This document shows positions 46,197-57,912 of a stretch of DNA of 64,000 nucleotides, in pieces. Positions within the stretch are counted from its first letter, which is position 1; each line of letters starts with the position of its first letter. A program made the position numbers and the translations under genes. The notes beneath the pieces were generated by a model. The model worked only from the letters and a program-made list of their open reading frames with translations. It did no database searches and had not been told where the DNA came from. Source of the stretch: Tubulanus polymorphus (taxonomy: Eukaryota; Nemertea; Palaeonemertea; Tubulaniformes; Tubulanidae); contig NC_134029.1 in assembly GCF_964204645.1 (NCBI RefSeq), positions 17,688,450 through 17,752,449 of the forward strand, given 5' to 3'.

Positions 46197-47374
46197 CGTA
46201 CCACAATCAACACTTGTACACAGTTATATTGAATTTTTATAAGTGTCAATATTTTAATGAAACGTTTTAGAATGACTGTCAATATAACTTAGGTGAAAGT
46301 AACTTACGTAACTTAATGTATCTTACGTAATTAGATATTCTTCTTGTAAACACTTCACAACACTGATGTTTTCCTATTGAATTTCTAACTACTTGTATAA
46401 ATCAGAGGTCAAAACGGATCTCACAAGTTTTATAACTATGTTTTGTGGTTTAGTGGTCTAATGTAAACAACTACAAGTTCATTCAATCGTGTGTGATAAA
46501 TTTCAATTGTTGACTTTTTCTAAATAAAGAAAAGGGATGTAATGTAAAAAAAAGGTTAATCTCAGAACAAAGGTGAAGGGGTCAGGATAAGTATCACGTG
46601 ATCTGACGTCACGTGATGCTTAGCCGCAACAGGATCTGTCTTCTGTTCGTGGACACCAAGACGATAAGACGTGTCGAATAAACTAGCATATAAAATACAA
46701 CCACTAGTAGTTTCGTGTTAAGGATTTTGTTCCCCGGCATGAAGGACGATCCCACATTACACTAGCATTGGCATGACGTCATAGACGTCAACCAATGCTA
46801 AAAAATCGTTTTGTTCTCACGATAGAAATTTAATTCGAACAAATAGAAATACTTATTTCAACATGTCGCCTCGGACCTCCGTATATAGAGGCCTATGGGT
46901 CTTTAGTTTTATTATCTAGCGACGCGCACTGCGAAACAAAACGGTTTTTCCTGTCCCATAGTTTTTGACGACTGTGTAAATAGAATTTTGTTGTTATCAT
47001 TTCATGTTCATTCGCTGATAAACTTTATGTTACAAAGCTCGTACTATACCCGTTAATCTAAACGGATTAAAGTTATTCAGGTAGTACAGGTGAATTTTAC
47101 GGTCCCAGATCACAAGAAAATGAATTATTTGAAATAATTAGGGTAATAAACTTGAACCTGAATTATCGAATTGTGCTAGCTGGTTCTAAAACGCCATCCA
47201 TTATGAAGAGACAAACTTCGGGGATGTGGTGGTAATATACATTCATTTATTTAAGATATCCATAGCAATTCATACATTCAGGTTCGATGTTAGAAATATA
47301 TGATCGTGTATGAATAATACATGAAGTGACTAATGCATGGTTTGCTTTCATTGACGACACAAAAACGAGTTTTG
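46197..47374. other. Intergenic region with CRE/E-box-like motifs
   Basis: Has TCACGTGA at 46594 and 46609, TGACGTCA at 46604 and 46774, and an inverted AGCATTGG/CCAATGCT pair around the latter (46764-46799). No gene found. Whether these sites are used is unknown. Confidence 0.45.
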
Positions 47375-47380
47375 TTTATT
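47375..47380 (-). promoter_or_regulatory. Polyadenylation signal, fucosyltransferase copy 2
   Basis: AATAAA on the minus strand just after the stop, equivalent to the copy 1 signal. Confidence 0.6.
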
Positions 47381-47408
47381 TCTAAACGTTCATGATATAT
47401 TGCAGCGG

Positions 47409-48509
47409 TCAAGAGAGTCCGATCCAGGTCGGTGGAAAGTAATCTTCGTGTCCGACTTCTAGCGATAGATTTGAGCCAGGACGAGGCCAATCTTTGTAAT
47501 AAATCGTGGTACCGTTAGCGAGCCACGACGCCCACCAGCCAAATGAACCAGTGGTCATAATCACGTGATTGCACATAGATAATATTGCCATATCAACTGC
47601 GGCGCTCTTGCCATAAGAGAATATCGTATTGTTGTAATATTTGATATTATCCTCGCACCAAACGATATCATCCGACACAACTATAAACAGAATATTCTTA
47701 TACATTGACGTCATCTTTTGCATGGCACGTTCGATATATTGTTCATTGGCAACCACGTATCCGAATCCGATATTAAAATCAGACAGATTGTCGCCTCTAC
47801 GAACGTGTATTCCAACTAACTGTAACTTCTTTAACGAATTGCGCCTTCCAATGCGTTCCAAATAATTACTTACAGTTTCTTCGATGAAGTTTTTCGCTTT
47901 ATGGCGCGTTCGTTTCCGGAAGGTAAATTGTCGGCGGATCTTATGCGAGTAGTTTTCGAAATACTTAAAAGACTGAAGAAATCCTTTGATATGATACGAA
48001 TTATGGCTAGGATAGAGATGAAATGAATTGATCTTTTTGTCGTATCGTCCTGTATAATTTACTCGCTCCCTGAATAATTCGTGAGTCGAAACACCCGATT
48101 GACAAGGAGATGTGATTTCAAAAATCGACGACAGCTGAAATTTTGAGGGCACAACAGGTAACAACGAATACTTTTCAGCCGTTGCATATAAAGCTGCATA
48201 TTGAAACATTACATTTCCGAGTCTTCCAGTAAATAACGCAGTTAATGTCGGTTCATAGAAATTACTCCGGATTATTATCTCCTTAGTTTTATCCTGTTGA
48301 GGAGTGTTGTCAGTTAGAAGAAGTCCTCGTAGCGACACTAAAACTAAACACACCATGCATATGATTGGAATCGCAGCCACGATTCTCCGATATGAGCGTC
48401 GTGAAATTTTGTATCTTCCAATCCGCAATTTAGTCCTAATGATGTTGTTAAGAGAAGTGCAGAAATAGTCGACTCTCGCTTTAGCCGTGTTGGTTGCGTC
48501 TGATAGCAT
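47409..48509 (-). CDS. Galactoside alpha-1,2-fucosyltransferase-like (GT11), copy 2
   Basis: Intronless, 366 residues from the ATG at 48509 (MLSDATNTAK). Cytoplasmic tail, membrane anchor (AAIPIICMVCLVLVSLRGLLL), short stem, then the GT11 domain with GRLGNVMFQYAALYATA, HVRRGD, WCEDN and FGWWASWLANG. From VSNYLERIG to the end it differs from copy 1 at only about four residues, but the stem is about 23 residues shorter and the tail has diverged. The internal methionine before the anchor in copy 1 (KMSRR) is isoleucine here (KISRR), so translation should begin at 48509. Predicted substrate as for copy 1; the two may differ in localisation or expression rather than chemistry. Confidence 0.93.
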   Translation of the reverse strand: MLSDATNTAKARVDYFCTSLNNIIRTKLRIGRYKISRRSYRRIVAAIPIICMVCLVLVSLRGLLLTDNTPQQDKTKEIIIRSNFYEPTLTALFTGRLGNVMFQYAALYATAEKYSLLPVVPSKFQLSSIFEITSPCQSGVSTHELFRERVNYTGRYDKKINSFHLYPSHNSYHIKGFLQSFKYFENYSHKIRRQFTFRKRTRHKAKNFIEETVSNYLERIGRRNSLKKLQLVGIHVRRGDNLSDFNIGFGYVVANEQYIERAMQKMTSMYKNILFIVVSDDIVWCEDNIKYYNNTIFSYGKSAAVDMAILSMCNHVIMTTGSFGWWASWLANGTTIYYKDWPRPGSNLSLEVGHEDYFPPTWIGLS

Positions 48510-48797
48510 CACACAACGAAAATATTATTCTTACTTCATGGAACATGTAAACTGTTATCCCAATTCCGGCTTGTTTGGATGTCACCGTAAAACGCGGCAA
48601 ACCACTACAGCGTGACTTACTTCCCTACATAGGGCAAGACGGGGGAATCTGCATTGAAACGGGAAATCTGAAACGATGAGTTACAAATATTAGGCTAAAC
48701 AATTAATGAAAAATTACTGAACACTGATTCAAGTTAAGACTTATGTAATCCAATAGCATACACACTCAGTCGCTGCGAATCAAGCGCAGGCGAATTC

Positions 48798-49030
48798 TAA
48801 AGGCTGGCTTATGTCGACAAGCAACGCGACGCCTATTACCGACGCAACTGGGTTTTTCGCCGATTAGCGGCGGCCTACGAGAGGCCGCCAGTGCTGCTCT
48901 ATCGGTTCGACAGAGGCCGGCTTGCGACGGCAACCCGAAGCCAACCGACGCGTCGCAAGTCGTATCCGGCTAGTTGCCCATGGTTGCTTTCGATCGCAAC
49001 CGACATGAGCTCATCTGCGACGCGAGGGGT
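48798..49030. mobile_element. GC-rich MITE relative
   Basis: Starts TAAAGGCTGGCTTATGTCG, close to the TTAAGCCGGACGTAGGTCG end of the 23018 element, and is dense in CGACGC and GTCGCA words. The right end is unclear. Confidence 0.55.
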
Positions 49031-49814
49031 TCACGATCATGAGTGATTTATGTAGCGAGTAAAAGATACTCACGAGAAATACGTGAAACTGCGGTGATAT
49101 TTTTACATTTCAGCTACGTTTTTGATTTTGATGAAAATAAAAAGCGAACGGAACTTAATCTATTGCGGGGGAGGGGGGTCGTTCGAACACGTTGATCACG
49201 GGCGGTCGGCCGGGTAATCCGAGTCTCCCACGGCACAAAGCAAAATACCATTCACATAAGGCATTCATACATTCTAAAATGCTCCTATACTAAATTCAAT
49301 AGCAAAAAACTCATGGTCTCCATGGGTGTTCAGCGAGTAAATCAATGGAATCATGGCACGCGCATGGAATGACTCAAGGTTTCAAGGTTTCATAACAGGC
49401 AAGGTCCGTGTCCGTCGTCCTCCAGATTTTATATATACTGAGTTTCCTACTAAGAATAAAATCCAAAAAAGTAATTATGTCTCCAGGACGATTTCGTATA
49501 ACAGTGTTTAAATCTAGCAAGTCTTTATGTGCATTGTATACAGTAGGTTTCTATGAATTGGATATATCTCATGCCATGTATTTCTCCAATCGCTTTCTAT
49601 TATTAATCTCAACAATAATTTACTGGCGACACATACAATGTACGCATATTCGTGTTGAAACTGGTTCATTGACCCGCCGTTGTGAAAAAACAGCTTAATG
49701 TGGCAATATTTAGCACGCTAGACTTTTCGATTCAATTATATCAAAAGTAAATTTGAAGATCTTCATCTTCTCATATTAGCAACCTCCTAGAATTTTCAAA
49801 GTGCCCCCATAACT

Positions 49815-49987
49815 CTGCGGTATTTATGAATAGCACAATCGCGTTATTTTGCGCGTCTGCGATTTTATGTAAAATTCTGAAATCATATAATCACAAATTA
49901 ATAGAATCGCATATTATTTCTTTAAATTATGAATAGAATCGAAAGGATCGCAAATACTGTGAGATTGTGCTATTCAGAAATACCGCA
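49815..49987. mobile_element. MITE inserted in another repeat
   Basis: TGCGGTATTTATGAATAGCA and its inverse ending AGAAATACCGCA bound 173 bp. The flanks (GTGCCCCC ... TCCTTCAAAAAGTCAGTGT) rejoin as the dispersed repeat seen intact at 28470-28530. Confidence 0.75.
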
Positions 49988-50164
49988 CCGTTCTCAATGT
50001 CCTTCAAAAAGTCAGTGTAAAAAAATTCAGCTCAAGATTTTTCGAAATTTTGATACAATTTTCATATTTTTTAAAAAAAGAAAAAAAAATGAAAAGTAAT
50101 CCATTCTCAAATGAATTATTAAGGTACCATTTTTTATTGAGACAAAAACAAGTTCTACTGTTCT

Positions 50165-50240
50165 GATCTTATTTGAAATCAAGAGCTTTCGCCACTAGTG
50201 TGAAGCTCCTGTATTATTCCTGTAGTTAGCGAAAGCTTGT
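50165..50240 (-). repeat. Decayed copy of hammerhead-associated repeat
   Basis: On the minus strand: CAGGAGCTTCACACTAGTGG, then CGAAAGCTCTTGATTTC. This matches the CTGATGA-hairpin-GAAAGCTCGTG block at 35881 with the core mutated. Confidence 0.45.
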
Positions 50241-50688
50241 GATTCCAAATCAGTAAAGTAACTTTATACCTGTTTATTGTTTATCAGGCTCCTCTACAAA
50301 TGTATGACTGATAGTTGTAAGCAAAAAAAGTTTCATTTAGTATAAAAACATACCTGAATGCGATTTTGTTAATGAAAGATCCACGTACATTTACTAAATA
50401 GGTCGGCCGTCTAATTTAACGTACTACCACGTCATATATCTTTCGTTTATCGTTTATTCACTGTTTATAGTCATATCTGTTGAATGCAATAACGTATGCG
50501 CACTATGTGCTACGCATGGTTGACATGTTTGGGGCGGTCGGGCGCGGACAAATAGGAACTCACTGCGACGAAACAGTGACAACCGCGCGCCGTAACAAAC
50601 GTAAACAAGTTTGGCGAGGAAAATGTGTTACTAAAGAGTCTATCTTAAGGAATTTGAATGGCAGGAAACAAGCGACAAAGAGGAATTA

Positions 50689-51774
50689 ATGATCGGGCCG
50701 TATTTATATGAACCAGAGGCAGAACCGAAGCGAAACGGCGATGAACCCAGACCAGAGGCAGAGGGAGACGACGACGAAGGCCGTTTGGAACAGGATAATC
50801 TGAATCAGTGGTATGTTTATACAACAATTAACTTAGAAATATATATTTTGAGATTCATTAAGTCGTAGATTTAACTTTAGGTTTTTGAGCATTGTTGGCC
50901 AAATGAGAGAATCTTTATCATGTTCGTTTCAAAAGCTCAGTGCGATTCAACGTTGTTGTGCTGGCACTGCTGGACTATTCTTGTACTGCATTGCATCAGT
51001 ATAGTATGGTGGCTGATAAGGGCCAAATGCATTAATTTTTACACGGCCTCGATTATAGAAAAACGCAAAACGAAACCTATAGAGCAAAAACGAAAACTTC
51101 GTTTTTGCTACCGCGCAAAAACGAGCTTTTCGTTTTTGCTAGGGCGCAACTATAGACTATAGAGCAAAAACGAAAATGTTCGTTTTTGCTCTATGATTTT
51201 TCGTTTTTGCGCCCTAGCAAAAACGAAAAGTTAGTTTTTGCTCTATAAGTTTCGTTTTGCGTTTTTCTATAATCGAGGTCATATGAAAATAACTCAATAG
51301 AGCAAAAACGAAAGTTTGTTTTTGCTAGGGCGCAAAAACGAATATTATGGAGCAAAAACGAAAAATCATAGAGCAAAAAACGAATATTTTCGTTTTTGCG
51401 CTATAATATTTCGTTTTTGCGCGGTAGCAAAAACGAAGTTTTCGTTTTTGCTCTATAGGTTTCGTTTTGCGTTTTTCTATAATCGAGGTCGTGTAAAAAT
51501 TAATGCATTTGGCCCTTATCAGCCACCATAGTATAGGCTTACAAACAGATATCTATATCCATGCCTTAATAATACTTTTATGGATAATCTTTTTAGGTGC
51601 CAATGTGGACACTGTCAGATCTTAGAGACGGAGGAAGATTTGGCATTGAGAAAAAGCAGTAAAAACACGCCGAGTAGTAAAAACGCAACGTTATCTCATA
51701 GAAGAGAATTTTCAGTGCTCCCTTTATTGACGTTACAGCGCCGGAGATCGACGGAAAATGCCGATGATTCCTAA
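50689..51774 (+). CDS. P2X7-tail-like zinc-binding small protein
   Basis: Two exons, 50689-50810 and 51597-51774, phase-matched, 99 residues. The N-terminal part is MIGPYLYEPEAEP with an acidic linker, then GRLEQDNLNQWCQCGHCQ. This resembles the cysteine-rich cytoplasmic domain of P2X7 (YxFEPE ... WCxCGxC), which is common as a stand-alone domain in invertebrates. The usual second Cys/His cluster is missing: after CGHCQ it reads ILETEEDLALRKSSK and stops. It may be a truncated or decaying copy, or 3' exons may have been lost. The frame stays open about 57 bp upstream of the ATG, so an upstream exon is possible. The intron is mostly a large palindrome. Confidence 0.6.
51003..51532. repeat. 530-bp palindrome built from GCAAAAACGA decamers
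   Basis: TATGGTGGCTGATAAGGGCC at 51005 is mirrored by GGCCCTTATCAGCCACCATA ending at 51530. The block CCTCGATTATAGAAAAACGC occurs once forward (51046) and twice inverted (around 51280 and 51490), so a smaller foldback lies within the larger. At least fifteen exact GCAAAAACGA/TCGTTTTTGC words are spread on both strands. It is entirely inside the intron of the P2X7-like gene. Confidence 0.9.
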
Positions 51775-53973
51775 CGCGATATATTCAATGAAATGAATTC
51801 AAAAATTCTCTTACAAAATCATGATTTTCACGGAAACTACACATCTTTGAACAGAACTATTTCAAAATCTTCCTTAGTTCAATAGAACTTATCGAATTTT
51901 GAAATTTAAAAAAGTGTCAGTTACCCTTTAAAGACTCCCTCTGACTTTCCTAGCTCAAAACAAGGAATCTAATTCTTGTCACATTTCCTGATTTACGTCA
52001 GACGAATTTTTCGCCAGACATTATTATCTAATTCGCGTCAATTCGTTTCTCTTGATTTCTTCTTCACTCGCTCATATCATCCACCAAACATGCACATTTA
52101 TGAAGAATTCTGGAACAGACCTAAACTGTTAATGTTATAGAGTCTATGATTCTACAAACCGCAGAGGACGTATATAGATAGCCAGTTTTGAATTTGGTCG
52201 ATCCAACAGTTGACGACATAAAATCGTGACAACCAATCAATGCTTTTGAATCAAACTGTGTCAAGGTGTTTATATCTATCTTACATGGGTAAGATACATA
52301 CACAAATCAGCGAAATGTTTTGTATTTCGTATTGTATTCACTAAAAATCATAGATAAATTCGAACGAATAGTATAGCTGGATCATGGACATATTTAGGTT
52401 ACGTATGTGTCCAAAGCTGGATCGACGGAATTCTTTCAATTGTAGTATTTTATTCTTGGTAACAAAAACTGGGGTTGGAACAATAATAGACATCATCCTT
52501 TAGAGTGGGCACTAAGTGAGGAGCGGATTCAGGGGGTGATCTCAGGAGTCGGACCCCTACCTTCCAATTGAGGTTGCCCTTTCGTCAAGACAAACGCAAA
52601 TTTGACTCTCATCCTCTCAGAAATAGCATCTTTTATGATGTATTTCTTCAAAGATGTCTGACCCTATATTAAAGGGACCCCAGCCTTAGACATGGGTCCT
52701 TTATCCGAAAAATCAATTTTCTTTTCTTCTGGACCACGCCTTCCAATTTTCCTAGATTTCAGAATACTGGAAATACATGTATATACGCTTATTTCCTCAT
52801 GTTGCAATGTTGCATATACGGTTTTGTTTACTTATTGTATAGCCTACTAGCACCGAGTGATATCCGGACTACCAACATATATCCTACTTACATTATAGGT
52901 TCTTGTGTCTACTGTCCCTTGTCTTGATCCCATGTTCTTCTCGGGTAAAACGACTAGAAATTAGATTTTTTTTCGGGGCATTGATGGATGCTGGTCATAT
53001 CTCTAGCCAAGCAATGGGGAAATCATGATTTTTGAAATGTAGTTTTTCGTATGATAGAATGAGATCTCAGTTATTTTATTTTTGTAATTTTATGATTTAT
53101 ATAACTGGTACTGTGGTGTATAGGCTCACTGATTAAATGCTGGTGACAAAGACATCCTTTTCATTAAACGAAAAAGAATGTTTTAGGCCATACGTATATC
53201 TTGGACTGTCAGACCGAAAGATGTACTTCAAATGTGATCACAAATTCGATCCATTTTAAGGATCATACTCGGACCACTATTTTCGTCAATTCAGCCATTG
53301 TCAAACTAACTTCACACGAACGTTGATATTTTCCGGATAGGCCTAAATCTGGTGTCTAAATCTCTTTTTCTGTGCTCTACCTATGCGAATTCTTTTTTGT
53401 TTGTTGTTGAACAATAAAATTCGAAATAAAATTCTTATTACCGAAGCTATTGAAATAACTGCTGATATATTTTCCCGTTGATGCTTCGGTACCTGTCTAG
53501 AAGTCGCTCACATATGAGTCGGAGGACACAAGACATGCTTTTTGTGGCGCATATAGAATCAACCACCATAAATATGAATATGAGTAAATTCAATACATTT
53601 TTTCTACGATAAGAAATGCAAAGAAACTGCGACGAATGCATACCCAACATGTCTTCCCTATTCGAAGCTACCCACGGCTAAATAGTTTGTATTCTGTATT
53701 TTTACTGCAATATTACATATATCGTTCAAGATTCAAGATTCAATTTTTATTGTTCACAATTCGCATTGAACAAAAGCTATGACTATAGCTGACTGAGGTA
53801 TATTACTTGACTGTAAATTAAGTACTAAGAGATGGTTTTTCTATAGACTCTCGTGGTTTGTCACACCTATTTCACGTTCCCTAGCGTCCGCACATACCAA
53901 GCGTGAACATCAGTAGTTGAATTCCGACGATTTGACCCGCCACCAGCTAGTATTTCCTATACATATCATTAAG
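51775..53973. other. Intergenic DNA
   Basis: 52500-52760 carries a degraded dispersed repeat. 53730-53760 has ATTCAAGATTCAAGATTCAA, the inverse of a LINE tail with (TTGAATC)n, so a LINE 3' fragment on the minus strand is likely. No gene seen. Confidence 0.4.
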
Positions 53974-55646
53974 ATGACTCAGGTAAGAATGATATTGAGT
54001 TACTAACGTTAAAACCCACTATATGCAAAATTTCAACGATTAAAAATGAATTCTATATATCAAAAGATACAGGGGCGAACTTGTTAATTGAGTAAATTCC
54101 GAGTGAGTAGAATAATATTACTCAGAAGTTTTCCAAATAACTTTGGTTTTGATAAATAGATATATGCGATTTGAAGTTTATCTTTTTCTGATTTTCGATT
54201 TTATTCAACAACCACTCAAACGCGGAGAACAGATGATAAGATGAAAACCTACTTTTAACACATGTGCTTTTTAAATTGATTTTTTTATTGAATGAATTCT
54301 CGATTTCAAAACTTTAAATCTCATGTTTTTATCTTATTAACTGTGGATCTTGATCACGACCCTTATTAGATCGTTAATCCTTATCAATTTCATTATTTTA
54401 GGGAAACAGAAGGAGTCAGTCTACAGTTGACCTGGTATCCCACAGCGAACGCATGCTAAGAGTTCATCGCAAAAATCAGGTGCATTCTTGCGCCCTAAAG
54501 CACCAACTCGAAGCCTATGATAATGAGATGCACAAAATCATAAATAGAATACAACAGGAAATCTACGACATTTACTTCAATGAACATCAACCGCGACTTC
54601 GAGAAATGTCACAGAATCGAATTCGAGCCGCAGAGAATAAAAACTCACGCGATGATGACCCTGAATTTGTAAAAGAAGTTTTGGATTTCAGCGATAATTT
54701 CTTAGATAAAGCGAAAGCTGTATATCATGGCAAAGGGGACGCGAATGCCCTTCCCGCTGTTGGGACATTGGATAAAACAACTGCCGCTTTTTCAAATGAG
54801 AGTAAACCTGCGGGATACGTCCCGTCGAGTTTGCGTAGATTTAGCGTTTCCAAATACCTTCTAGATTCGGCAAAAACAACGACGAATAGTGACGTAACTT
54901 CGACGTTACAGGAACGTAGAAAGTCGTTACACGTGCCCAGAAAATCACCACTGCCCATGATATCTTCTGATGAGAGTTGGACAACACGTCCACCATTACG
55001 TAGAGCCTCGACGATGTTACCCGAGATTCGAGTCAATGCACCAATGAAGAACTACCAGGACTTTCGCACACATGCCGGTAACAGCATCCAGAGAAAGGTC
55101 GCTGAAAAATATACGATCCTTTGGAGAATACTACACGATCCAGAATTTGCACGTCAGCGTTTGAAAGCTAGCACCGAAAATGGGGATATACCCTCCATCA
55201 AACAAGAGCACGAACAAACCACGACATCGCAATTGGTCGGGGACGAAGCTGGAAAGATACCGAAGTCTCCCCTTACACCAAAAATATCGTTCATGAAAAA
55301 TAAGATAATCAATGAAGGTCTTACGTCCTCAGATAGTTCGTCTGTAAGTTCAAATGACGAGGAAACGTGCGCAGCAAACGACGAGCCGGATAACAAAGTT
55401 AACAAAGATTCCGTTGTGGAAGAACGACGAATGAATCCGATTAAACAAGAAAGAAAAACATCCGCTGTTAGTACCGGAATGTCATTCTATGAACTTGTAG
55501 CTTCGTTAAATCGGTCTAAGAAAGTTAAAGACGATGAAATTCCGTCTGTGCGCAGAAAATCCCGCCAGCTGAACCCCAATAAAAACGGATATGGTACAAT
55601 TATTAAACAACAACGACGAAAGTTAAAGAACAAGACAAAACTTTAA
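53974..55646 (+). CDS. Unrecognised 417-residue basic protein
   Basis: Exon 1 (53974-53982) encodes only MTQ, ending at a GTAAGA donor. Exon 2 (54402-55646) follows a clear TTTTAG acceptor in the same phase. The long frame has no in-frame stop. The N-terminal third is likely helical (YDNEMHKIINRIQQEIYDIY). The middle is serine/arginine-rich and probably disordered (RRKSLHVPRKSPLP). A conserved-looking block KNYQDFRTHAGNSIQRKVAE precedes a helical EKYTILWRILHDPEFARQRL. The C-terminus is basic (QQRRKLKNKTKL), suggesting nuclear or cytoskeletal localisation. No family recognised. The exon 1 assignment is inference; the alternative start is the ATG at 54453 (397 residues). Confidence 0.78.
53997..54345. 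mobile_element. Broken MITE pieces in the intron
   Basis: AAAACCCACTATATGC (about 54010), CACTCAAACGCGGAGAACAG then GATAAGATGAAAACCTACT (about 54212-54255), and TTTTTATCTTATTAACTG (about 54328) are parts of the GATAAGATAAAAACCCACT family. Confidence 0.55.
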
Positions 55647-55696
55647 ATCCAACTCGTAATCATTAAGAATATAAAACTTGGAGATAAAACTTCGCG

Positions 55697-55702
55697 AATA
55701 AA
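55697..55702 (+). promoter_or_regulatory. Polyadenylation signal of the 53974 gene
   Basis: AATAAA 51 bp after the stop codon. Confidence 0.55.
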
Positions 55703-57544
55703 AAGTCGGATACTAAGTCCCACGTACAATCACGAAGCTCAGGAAAAGTTAGAATATCGAACGTTGAAATTCAAGCCCGTAGCCAGGGTTTTGAAAGGGG
55801 CGTTCTTAAAGGGCACTTTTGCATGTTTTGTATACCAGGAAAACGAGCATCGTATGCTTAAAAACAGAATTCTGTAGCTATTCCACAAACAATAAAAACA
55901 CAACGAATGAATTTCAGTATTATCATTTGAAATGTAAGAATGAAATTTATTCACCACTAATTTATGTAGTAAGTCAGGCCCGTACGCAGCCTATCTTTTG
56001 GCTGGGTCGGATGGCGACTGCGAGCGCCGCAGACGCGAAGCCCCACAAGGGGGGTTTGGGGGTGCTCCCCCAAGAAAATTTTAGATGCATTTCTGGCCAA
56101 ATTTTAGTGAATATTTCATTTAAAATGTCACTGAAAAAAATGTAATTAATCCTCGTAACATTTTCAGAATAAGTTTTTATTAGGTCCATCATCCAACAAC
56201 ATACGGATTTTTATAAATACATGTTTATGTTTAAACGTTTCGATTAACCTTTTGGCTTCCTGATCGCGGGAATTATAAGAATAAGTTTTGATTGATTGAA
56301 ATCTTTGAAATAGTACGTATATGTATCTCCTAGGTTGATTGATTGAATAAATCCATAGTCATTCATCTGATTTCGTTGTCCAGTAAAAGAGTACGACGAG
56401 TGGAGGTAGCCTTGATTCTCGGATCTCATAAGAGACATATATCTAGCGTGAGGGGGTTTACGACGAACACCCCGAAATCCGAAAAAGGTCCCGTATTTGC
56501 CGAAAAGAATTTTCAAACCCGTGATTCTTAAGCTTGCCCTATTCCTGTTGTGCCTATGGGTACTTAGGATTGGTAGCGAGGGAATTAATACAGAGTAACT
56601 TGCGAGCGTTGGCGTCACAAATGAGAGGAGGTCTTAAACTGTGAACGGGTGGTTTCGCGTCCGATGAGGTCCTGCATTTTCACGGTCACGCACCGTCCTG
56701 GCTGAACTCGTGTTATACGATTAATTTGATGGGCAAGACAGCTCGTTATGTGGCGTTAGCGTTACTAATAAGGATTAGGGCCATTAGATTGATTGGGTCC
56801 TTTCAAGTGAAGTAAGCACTCTGCTCGGATCGGCACGTGTATTACGTTTTCTATGCATCCTCGCTTGCCAGTGGCCCGGTATCGCTCCCCGAACTCAATT
56901 TTACCAGAAGAACGGCTTTAGCTTAGGGTTCGAACCTTTTGAGGGGAAGATGTTTTCTATGATGATTGATAAGCGTAAGGTGCTGCCGCTCATCACTGGC
57001 GCTGTTCATCCGCTGGCAAGCGAGAAACAATGACGTCATCGAGTTGAAGAACCGATTCACCAATCAACGGTGGTTGTGAGTATTTCGATCGTCTACTGAG
57101 GAAATACCTGAACAAGCGCTGATCTGATTTACCGTTGAACGGCTCAAATCATTTTGACAGCAACTATACACTTTATTTTCATCTACGGCGAACTTTTGAT
57201 ACGCGGGTAAGATGTTGATAGCATATAGAACTACTGAGGAGACAGTAGGATAGGTATCAGAGAGGAAGAGTGATGAGATAACAACGACGCATCGGATATT
57301 TTATTAGTGGACCTATTTCATTTTAATTTCAATGCAATTCAATTAATTTAATTATTTAAGGATTGTCAATTCGGACTCTAATTGACACGATGAAATGAAA
57401 CCGAAAATTGAATCAGACATTTTCAGGCAACCTGTGTCAGTGTCAGGTTATGTTAAAAACTGTGTTTGAAATTTACACACACAACAGTAGTAAAAATTTT
57501 CACAATTGCTCATCAAGTGGCGATCCGGTTGTTGTTGGTAGTCA
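55703..57544. other. Intergenic DNA with dispersed repeats
   Basis: 55770-55820 has CCCGTAGCCAGGG. 55980-56110 has a CCCGTACGCAGCC / GGGGGTGCTCCCCC repeat. 56620-57200 is comparatively GC-rich but has no long frame; a GGTTCGAACC word at about 56931 is not part of a tRNA fold. Confidence 0.4.
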
Positions 57545-57912
57545 GTCATTAGCCTGTCATCCTCCCACGGCAGGGATTCGAACGTATGGCATCGCTACAC
57601 GCAGTCATGGCACGAACCCCAGCCACAGTATACCGGGTGCGCAGATACATGCGCAGCTTTACCAACGAAAACTAGCGGCACCATTCAGATTGCTTGTTGT
57701 ATAATCGCTGGGGTGAATATCACGGAACAACTATAGATGGGAAAACCCAGGCTAAAATAAAACGGGATATCTGATTGGCTGACAATGACATCATCTAAGC
57801 TGCGCATGTAGCTGCGCACTCGGTCTAGTGTGGGTGGGTTTCGTACCGTGGCAATCTCGATGCTGTCAGGCTTGAATCCCTACCGGGGAGGATGGTAGCT
57901 GTGGGTTAGTTT
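57545..57912. mobile_element. Inverted-repeat element with tRNA-like words
   Basis: Left CATCCTCCCACGGCAGGGAT and right inverse (CCTACCGGGGAGGATGG) mark arms of about 105 bp; GCAGATACATGCGCAGCTT mirrors AAGCTGCGCATGTAGCTGCG. A B-box-like GGGATTCGAA lies in each arm. Confidence 0.65.

Larger units (their letters stand above)
48510..50688. other. Intergenic DNA between fucosyltransferase copy 2 and the P2X7-like gene
   Basis: 48510-48680 is duplicated 5' flank. 48798-49030, 49815-49987 and 50165-50240 are repeats listed separately. 50450-50640 is richer in CpG and could be promoter for the next gene. Confidence 0.4.

Noticed and set aside
56925-56945. GGTTCGAACC box as a tRNA
   Set aside because: No D-arm, anticodon arm or acceptor pairing around it.
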